DNA of 64,000 nucleotides from NCBI RefSeq assembly GCF_003710255.1, contig NZ_RHIB01000003.1, positions 372,001 to 436,000 on the forward strand, in the 5' to 3' direction. Shown piece by piece: positions 59,398 to 64,000 of the stretch. The translations under genes and the position numbers were made by a program. This stretch comes from Alteribacter keqinensis. Lineage in GTDB: Bacteria > Bacillota > Bacilli > Bacillales > Salisediminibacteriaceae. The stretch's first letter is position 1. Every line of letters starts with the position of its first letter. Under the pieces are notes generated by a model, which was given only the letters and a program-made list of their open reading frames with translations, searched no databases and was not told the origin of the DNA.

Positions 59398-59643
59398 CCT
59401 CTCCTTTATGAGTGTGTATGGTTAATTTTAACATAACGAAATTTGGCAACCGGCTGTTTTTTGAGGCTTTGTGTAAAGATATGCGGATTTTGGGTGGATT
59501 TAATGCGGATGAATATGAATTTATGCCGGATTTGTGTAAAGATAACCAGCTCCAATCCAATTAAATGGGAAATGATACTTTTGGCTTTGTTTGCGAAACC
59601 TTCGCTCTCACTCGCTCGTATCCATTAGCAGAGGTGAGGATAA

Positions 59644-59868
59644 ATGACGGAATTACGATACTATGATTTAGGGGAAAAGAAAGAGATTTTCCCGGAGCCT
59701 GTGAAATCCGACGGCTTTGTTTTCGTGCCGACGGAAGGCGATACATTGCTCGTGGACGGCTGGGGATATATTGTAGGGCAAAGAGAGTTCTCCTATGAAC
59801 AAGGGATTACAAAAATTACTGTATACTGCTCACGGGAACGAAAGAAGCGGAAGAAGCAGGAGAGGTAA
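59644..59868 (+). CDS. Hypothetical small protein
   Basis: 74 residues with GAGGTGAGG 5 nt upstream of the ATG. Beta-rich core (GFVFVPTEGDTLLVDGWGYI) and a very basic C-terminus (RERKKRKKQER). Could bind nucleic acid through the tail; inference only. Confidence 0.6.
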   Translation: MTELRYYDLGEKKEIFPEPVKSDGFVFVPTEGDTLLVDGWGYIVGQREFSYEQGITKITVYCSRERKKRKKQER

Positions 59869-59933
59869 AGAAACTGTTACCAATTTCTTCCACCTGTGAT
59901 AGACTGTAGGTGTCATAGAATGATGGAGGCTTT

Positions 59934-60305
59934 ATGCGTACACTGTTTGTTGTTTTATCACTCTTGCATGTGCCGTTTCTAATCAGTTATATAGAATATT
60001 ACAACCGTTTTTACGGAGAGTTACCCTTGACGCTCGGGGTGCCGTTTTTGATTCATATCGGCTTTGCGGTTGGGATCGGGATTATTTCCGCCCGGATTCC
60101 ACTGAGCTGGTTTCTCATTGTGAATCTGTCCCTGCTCCTGAGTCATGTCCTTTTAGCCGAATGGTTTATTGCTGAGGAGCATGCCTACTGGTTTAAACCG
60201 TTCGGCCCGACATGGACGATTTTTCTCTCTGCTTCTTTTTACTTTGCCGTGCAGGGGATTGCCCGCTGGGGTGCTTTCGTTGCGAAAAAGGGAATGCAGG
60301 TATGA
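59934..60305 (+). CDS. Hypothetical membrane protein
   Basis: 123 residues, four hydrophobic segments (MRTLFVVLSLLHVPFLISYI, LTLGVPFLIHIGFAVGIGII, LSWFLIVNLSLLLSHVLLAE, WTIFLSASFYFAVQGIARWG). GGAGG precedes the ATG. Overlaps the next gene start by 4 bases. Confidence 0.65.
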   Translation: MRTLFVVLSLLHVPFLISYIEYYNRFYGELPLTLGVPFLIHIGFAVGIGIISARIPLSWFLIVNLSLLLSHVLLAEWFIAEEHAYWFKPFGPTWTIFLSASFYFAVQGIARWGAFVAKKGMQV

Positions 60306-60829
60306 CGAGATACTATCATTTCGGGGGATTTTACGTGTGCACGATCTGTTTCCTTTTCACCCTTCAGCTTATTTATGCCATGACGAATCACACGTGGACC
60401 GTCTCCCCGCCGGCGGCTGTTCTCTGGCTTTTTGCGGCTGCTTCCCTGGTTCTCGGTATTCTTGGTTTCCACTATAAGCCCGGCCACGTGGCAAAAATCA
60501 GAAACTGGACCACGGTGACCCTTTCTTCCTTATTGTGCATTGTTCTTTTCCTGGGGGTACTCCGGTTTCTTTTCATATCAGAGGAATTAATGAAGACCGA
60601 GCATTCGCCCGATTAAACGTATACGATCGATTTTTACCTCACAAACGGGGGAGCAACGACGGCCTTTGGGGTGATCGGGAAGATTGACGGTCCCCTTTGG
60701 TTCAACAAAACCATCTATAACGAATACCGGATGGACAAAGCGGACGTGGAGTGGCTCGATGATCATACCGTTACCATTAACGGCCGCACGCTGGATCTGG
60801 AAAAAGGCGAGACGTACCCGGACTCGTGA
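60302..60829 (+). pseudogene. DUF5412-family membrane protein gene interrupted by an in-frame stop
   Basis: ATG at 60302 starts MTRYYHFGGFYVCTICFLFT, with about four membrane segments, to TEHSPD, then TAA at 60614-60616. The same frame goes on without break: TYTIDFYLTNGGATTAFGVI, IYNEYRMDKADVEWLDDHTV and TINGRTLDLEKGETYPDS to a TGA at 60829. The distal part is the DUF5412 domain. The stop falls at the DG-T turn (GGA or GAA expected). Confidence 0.8.
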
Positions 60830-60861
60830 TAAAAGTCTTTTTGTGAAAGGTGATGTTTAGG

Positions 60862-60942
60862 ATGAAACTGTTTTTTAAAGCAGGCCTGGTGTTCCTCTTT
60901 CTCGCCGCTTTCTTCAGCAAACCGAGGGTGGCGAAAGGATGA
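60862..60942 (+). CDS. Possible 26-residue hydrophobic peptide
   Basis: MKLFFKAGLVFLFLAAFFSK then PRVAKG. Looks like a signal peptide alone. Its TGA overlaps the ATG of the next (broken) gene. Either a leader peptide or the start of a truncated gene. Confidence 0.3.
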   Translation: MKLFFKAGLVFLFLAAFFSKPRVAKG

Positions 60943-61276
60943 TTACACCGATTTTTCGGGTGTTTGACGTGGAAAAAGCGAAGGAATTTTATCTTGCCTA
61001 TCTAGGTTTTGAGGTGGACTGGACGCATCAGTTTGAAAAGGGAATGCCGCTTTACATACAGATGGGGAGGTTGTCATTCATCTGTCGGAACATTACGGAG
61101 ACGCTGCGCCCGGAAGTGCGATCAGAGTTGAAGTGAACGACCTGAAAAGCTACCACGGAAAAAGCGTATTCTATGCGAAACCTGAAATCGAACAAATGCC
61201 ATGGGGTACAGAAGAGTTCACAGTGACAGATCCGTTCGCAAACCGGATCACGTTTGTTCAGAAAAGCGGGGAATGA
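60939..61276 (+). pseudogene. VOC-superfamily gene with a one-base frameshift
   Basis: MITPIFRVFDVEKAKEFYLA, YLGFEVDW, then the frame breaks near 61063-61069 (ATGGGGAGG). Reading on as EVVIHLSEHYGDAAPGSAIR, VEVNDLKSY and VTDPFANRITFVQKSGE gives a paralogue of the intact protein at 34849-35256. One extra G restores the frame. Confidence 0.85.
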
Positions 61277-61355
61277 AGGTGAGCTTCCTGGATGTACATA
61301 TTGAGCTGAAATTCATTTTGCACCGAAAAACGAGGTTTTTTTGCAGATTAAATAA

Positions 61356-61392
61356 GAATAACCCAGTCAAAGCTGACTGGGTTATTTTTATT
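61356..61392. terminator. Bidirectional terminator
   Basis: AATAACCCAGTCA pairs with TGACTGGGTTATT, then TTTATT. Ends the VOC pseudogene and the AtoE-type gene. Confidence 0.85.
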
Positions 61393-61426
61393 CTATTCAA
61401 TTGCTTAATTAGTCCTCCTCCGTCAT

Positions 61427-62758
61427 TTACAGCAATACAAGCCCGAGGCCGATAATGATGCCGCTCAGGAAAAGAACGATCACACAAAAGCCCATGATGT
61501 CCCGGGCTTTCAGACCGGCAATAGCAAGTGCTGGAAGCGCCCAGAACGGCTGAATCATGTTCGTCCATGCATCTCCCCACGCAACGGCCATCGCTGTTTT
61601 CGCAGCGTCGACGCCGAGTTCACCACCGGCTGTAAGCATAATCGGTCCCTGGACTGCCCACTGGCCTCCACCTGAAGGGACGAAGAAGTTTACAATCCCC
61701 GCACTCATAAAGGCAAACAGAGGAAAAGTGGTCTCGTTGGAAATGCTCACAAACCACTGTGAGACATCTGCCGCAAGCCCTGATGCCACCATCATCCCCA
61801 TAATCCCGGCGTAGAACGGAAACTGAATAATGATGCCGCCAGCATTTTTAACGGCGCTGGCCACACTGTTCAGGAAATTTTGCGGTGTTCCGTGCAGCAG
61901 AATACCGAGGAATAGGAACAGGAAGTTGACGATATTCAGGTTCAGGTCAAATCCGTTTTGCACAAGGTAATAAATGAGGAATATGATCCCCAAGATCCCC
62001 GTCACAAGAGAAACGAGCCGGCTTCGCTCCAGACGTTTCGCCGGTGTCAGCTCATCGATTCCCAGAAGGTCACCGTCGACCGTCGCGGCTGTTTCGTCGT
62101 CTTCCAAAAGTGCCGGATCCACGTTTACCGCTTTTTTCTGATCCATCATCAGCCTGTTGAGAATTGGCACGGTAATAAACAGAGCCGCTACAATAGCAAG
62201 GTTAAAGGGGGCGAAGATCGTTTCACTTGTCGGGATCAGCCCGATCAGGTCTTCCGTAAAGTTTCCGCTCGTTGCAACCGTAAGCGGAACAGAACCCGCA
62301 AGTCCCCCGTGCCAGACAATAAATCCGCTGTACGCACTGGCGATTAGAAGACGGTAGTCCACGGTGGTGACCTTTTTGGCCAGCTCCTTTGCAAACAGCG
62401 CCCCGATCACAAGACCGAAGCCCCAGTTAATCCAGCTTGCCATCAATGAAACGATGGTGACGATAACGATCGCCTGGCCGGGAGACTTCGCAAGCCCCGC
62501 CAGCTTTTGAAGGATCCGCTTAAAGAACGGACTCGATGCAAGAACATACCCGGTGACGAGGATCAGCACCATCTGCATGGCAAATTCAAGCAGATCCCAG
62601 AACCCCCCGCCCCAGTGAGCCACCATATCCATAGGCGTACTCGGTGTCAGAATCAGCCCCAGTCCGAAAACAACGAAGGTCAATACTATCACGAATAAAA
62701 ACGGGTCCGGAAGATACCGCTGCATCATCCGGGTCGTAAAACTTGTAAGCGCATTCAT
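61427..62758 (-). CDS. Short-chain fatty acid transporter (AtoE family)
   Basis: 443 residues with ten or more membrane segments. Begins MNALTSFTTRMMQRYLPDPF; family motifs SWINWGFGLVIGALFAKELA and FVPSGGGQWAVQGPIM are clear. AtoE-type carriers import acetoacetate or butyrate-like acids. GAAAGG before the ATG. Single gene; metabolic genes for the substrate are not in this window. Confidence 0.9.
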   Translation of the reverse strand: MNALTSFTTRMMQRYLPDPFLFVIVLTFVVFGLGLILTPSTPMDMVAHWGGGFWDLLEFAMQMVLILVTGYVLASSPFFKRILQKLAGLAKSPGQAIVIVTIVSLMASWINWGFGLVIGALFAKELAKKVTTVDYRLLIASAYSGFIVWHGGLAGSVPLTVATSGNFTEDLIGLIPTSETIFAPFNLAIVAALFITVPILNRLMMDQKKAVNVDPALLEDDETAATVDGDLLGIDELTPAKRLERSRLVSLVTGILGIIFLIYYLVQNGFDLNLNIVNFLFLFLGILLHGTPQNFLNSVASAVKNAGGIIIQFPFYAGIMGMMVASGLAADVSQWFVSISNETTFPLFAFMSAGIVNFFVPSGGGQWAVQGPIMLTAGGELGVDAAKTAMAVAWGDAWTNMIQPFWALPALAIAGLKARDIMGFCVIVLFLSGIIIGLGLVLL

Positions 62759-63032
62759 TTTATGTCACAACCTTTCTGTTAAAAAAATGAGTCCCACGGG
62801 TTCCTGCAGGCCTAATCTGCACATGTAAAAATATTGCGAATTTTTACCGCGCAGGTTTACATTAAAGGTCACTCATTCCCCCCTTCTACCTCCTATTCGA
62901 CAAAAAGAGCGTATCCCCTGCAATAAAAAAAGCACCCGATCTCAAACAGGCCAAAAGTACAAAGTTAAATGCACGGAAATCTCCGTGCATTTTTACGTTG
63001 ATCCTTAAAAACCGGGGAAGTCATCCCTTTTT
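62759..63032. other. Leader of the AtoE-type gene and terminator
   Basis: About 270 bases. It contains the promoter side of the transporter gene (minus strand) and a strong hairpin at 62968. No gene. Confidence 0.4.
62968..62996. terminator. Terminator beside the FtsW/RodA tail
   Basis: A perfect stem AAATGCACGGA / TCCGTGCATTT with loop AATC and TTTTTA. On the minus strand it lies just after the gene tail ending at 63033. Confidence 0.85.
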
Positions 63033-63230
63033 CTACACCTTAACTTCCGTTCCAATTGTCGGCTCCACGATATCCTTTCTCCTGTAGACATTCAGGGTCA
63101 GCCCAAGAATGGCAGAATAAAAGAACAGTATGCTCCCGCCATAGCTTATAAAGGGAAGGGAGACGCCCATAATCGGAGCCACGCCAACCTGATAAACACA
63201 AGCAACACGGATGAAGAGGTATTCTGACGG
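63033..63230 (-). pseudogene. 3' fragment of an FtsW/RodA/SpoVE-family gene
   Basis: The minus-strand frame without a start encodes VAPIMGVSLPFISYGGSILF, FYSAILGLTLNVYRRKDIVE and a short tail to the stop at 63033. PxxGxxLPFISYGGS is the signature of SEDS peptidoglycan polymerases. Only the last ~55-60 codons are present, with the terminator kept. Confidence 0.8.
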
Positions 63231-63282
63231 GCTTACGCTACATAATCTTTTGATAGGCTACTTCATTTATCAGGAGGTCATT

Positions 63283-64000
63283 ATGCCCTATCCATTTGCA
63301 AGGCCCTACCTCACCACCTGCGGGCTTGTACCTGAAAATCAGGAAAGTCCGATTCACTTTATCGAACCTGAAATTACATCTGCCCGTTATCATTTCAGAA
63401 GAAATCATTTTCTCTATCCCAATCTTTTGTCTTTCACCTACTGGATTCCAATCCGGGGTAACGTGGAAAGACCCATGTGGATTTCTTTAAAGGAGTTATA
63501 CGATCTGCCTTCTGTCACTGTATCTGCCTTATTGGAGTGCGCCGGAAATAAACGCAGCCTGTTTGAGCCGAAAGTCTTTGGCGAGCAGTGGGAAAAAGGA
63601 GCAATGAGCCAGGGAAACTGGCGGGGCGTTCAACTGCGGATACTTCTTGAGATGGCAGGCATTCAGGAAGGGTCGGTTGAAGTCGTGGTGGAAGGCTGTG
63701 ACAGAGGAAAAAGAAAAGATTCAGCCCAGGAGGTTTCGTATACGAGAAGCCTCCCCCTGGAAAAAGCGATGCACCCCGACACCCTTGTTGCCTATGCATA
63801 CAACGACAGACCGATACCTTTTAAACACGGCTTTCCCCTGAGGCTGATCGTACCGGGCTGGTATGGCATGGCCTCCGTAAAATGGATCAAACAAATCGAG
63901 GTTTCAGCCAAACCATTTACCGGTCCTTTTCAAACAAAAGATTATGTATATTACCCCGAAAAAGACAGTGACGCAGGTGCCTTCCCGGTCACGGCAATGA
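63283..64000 (+). CDS. Sulfite-oxidase-family molybdopterin oxidoreductase (3' end beyond window)
   Basis: 239 codons visible from the ATG at 63283 (AGGAGG 6 nt upstream), open to the window end. Cys86 in SALLECAGNKR is the molybdenum ligand of the family, and HGFPLRLIVPGWYGMASVKW contains the cofactor-pocket residues. No signal peptide, so probably cytosolic, unlike YedY/MsrP. May oxidise sulfite or reduce oxidised sulfur/nitrogen compounds; substrate unknown. Confidence 0.9.
   Translation, partial: MPYPFARPYLTTCGLVPENQESPIHFIEPEITSARYHFRRNHFLYPNLLSFTYWIPIRGNVERPMWISLKELYDLPSVTVSALLECAGNKRSLFEPKVFGEQWEKGAMSQGNWRGVQLRILLEMAGIQEGSVEVVVEGCDRGKRKDSAQEVSYTRSLPLEKAMHPDTLVAYAYNDRPIPFKHGFPLRLIVPGWYGMASVKWIKQIEVSAKPFTGPFQTKDYVYYPEKDSDAGAFPVTAM

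Noticed and set aside
59455-59545. Repeated TTGTGTAAAGATA motif
   Set aside because: Only two copies with unequal context; not enough to call a repeat family.

Overview
This window is chromosomal DNA of a spore-forming Bacillaceae bacterium, probably moderately halophilic or alkaliphilic. The evidence is strong AGGAGG-type ribosome sites with frequent TTG/GTG starts, a spore-surface BclB-like protein, a manganese catalase, a secreted subtilisin rich in acidic residues, a yvkC/yvkA/yvkB-like locus, a KGG stress protein and many intergenic repeats of Bacillus type. No rRNA, tRNA or CRISPR array was seen.

Layout. 0-5 kb: tail of an AraC/GyrI-type regulator, a Gln-rich membrane-anchored protein, small stress proteins, a metallo-beta-lactamase-fold hydrolase, a MazG-like pyrophosphohydrolase, and a decayed copy of an endonuclease locus. 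5-12.7 kb: two TetR-controlled export/resistance units, an ABC exporter and a rifampicin-phosphotransferase-like enzyme with an MFS pump. 13-22.6 kb: a rearranged island bounded by two nearly identical full-length Ada genes. It holds a DinB pseudogene, a class IV aminotransferase, a BclB-like protein, an AbaSI/PvuRts1I-like endonuclease, a manganese catalase and an HNH endonuclease, plus scattered 3' ends of several of these genes. 22.8-25.5 kb: an orphan phage-type replication module (initiator, loader, DnaB-like helicase).

25.7-29.8 kb: a class F sortase, a two-repeat His-rich wall-anchored protein (MPQTG sorting signal) and, divergently, an ECF sigma factor with its RskA-type anti-sigma. 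Both divergent transcripts carry the same promoter-like pair, TGATCC-N16-CGTTA, so this looks like a self-contained cell-surface regulon. 30-34.3 kb: an HTH-TPR regulator, a Fra-like protein and subtilisin. 34.8-39.6 kb: an AT-rich stretch of small enzymes (VOC, GNAT, Nudix, AAA ATPase, APH-like kinase, AraC), then a long fold-back repeat. 40-42 kb: queuosine operon queC-yhhQ-queF behind a probable preQ1 riboswitch. 42-46 kb: two secreted nucleotidases with Pro/Gly-rich tails. 46-62.8 kb: small genes, a YdcZ-Crp/Fnr-YdcZ operon, VOC and DJ-1 proteins, small lipoproteins and several single-lesion pseudogenes, then an AtoE-type transporter. The window ends inside a molybdopterin oxidoreductase.

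The most unusual whole-window signal is segmental duplication followed by erosion. At least eight short fragments, mostly 3' ends of genes, sit away from their intact parents in the same window (4.3, 14.3, 17.2, 18.4, 25.5, 29.9, 36.1 and 47.7-48.0 kb), with a further gene tail at 63.0 kb whose parent is outside. The second is a repeat family at 44.1, 46.4 and 54.9 kb with a conserved box of about 48 nt followed by a hairpin whose sequence changes while pairing is kept.
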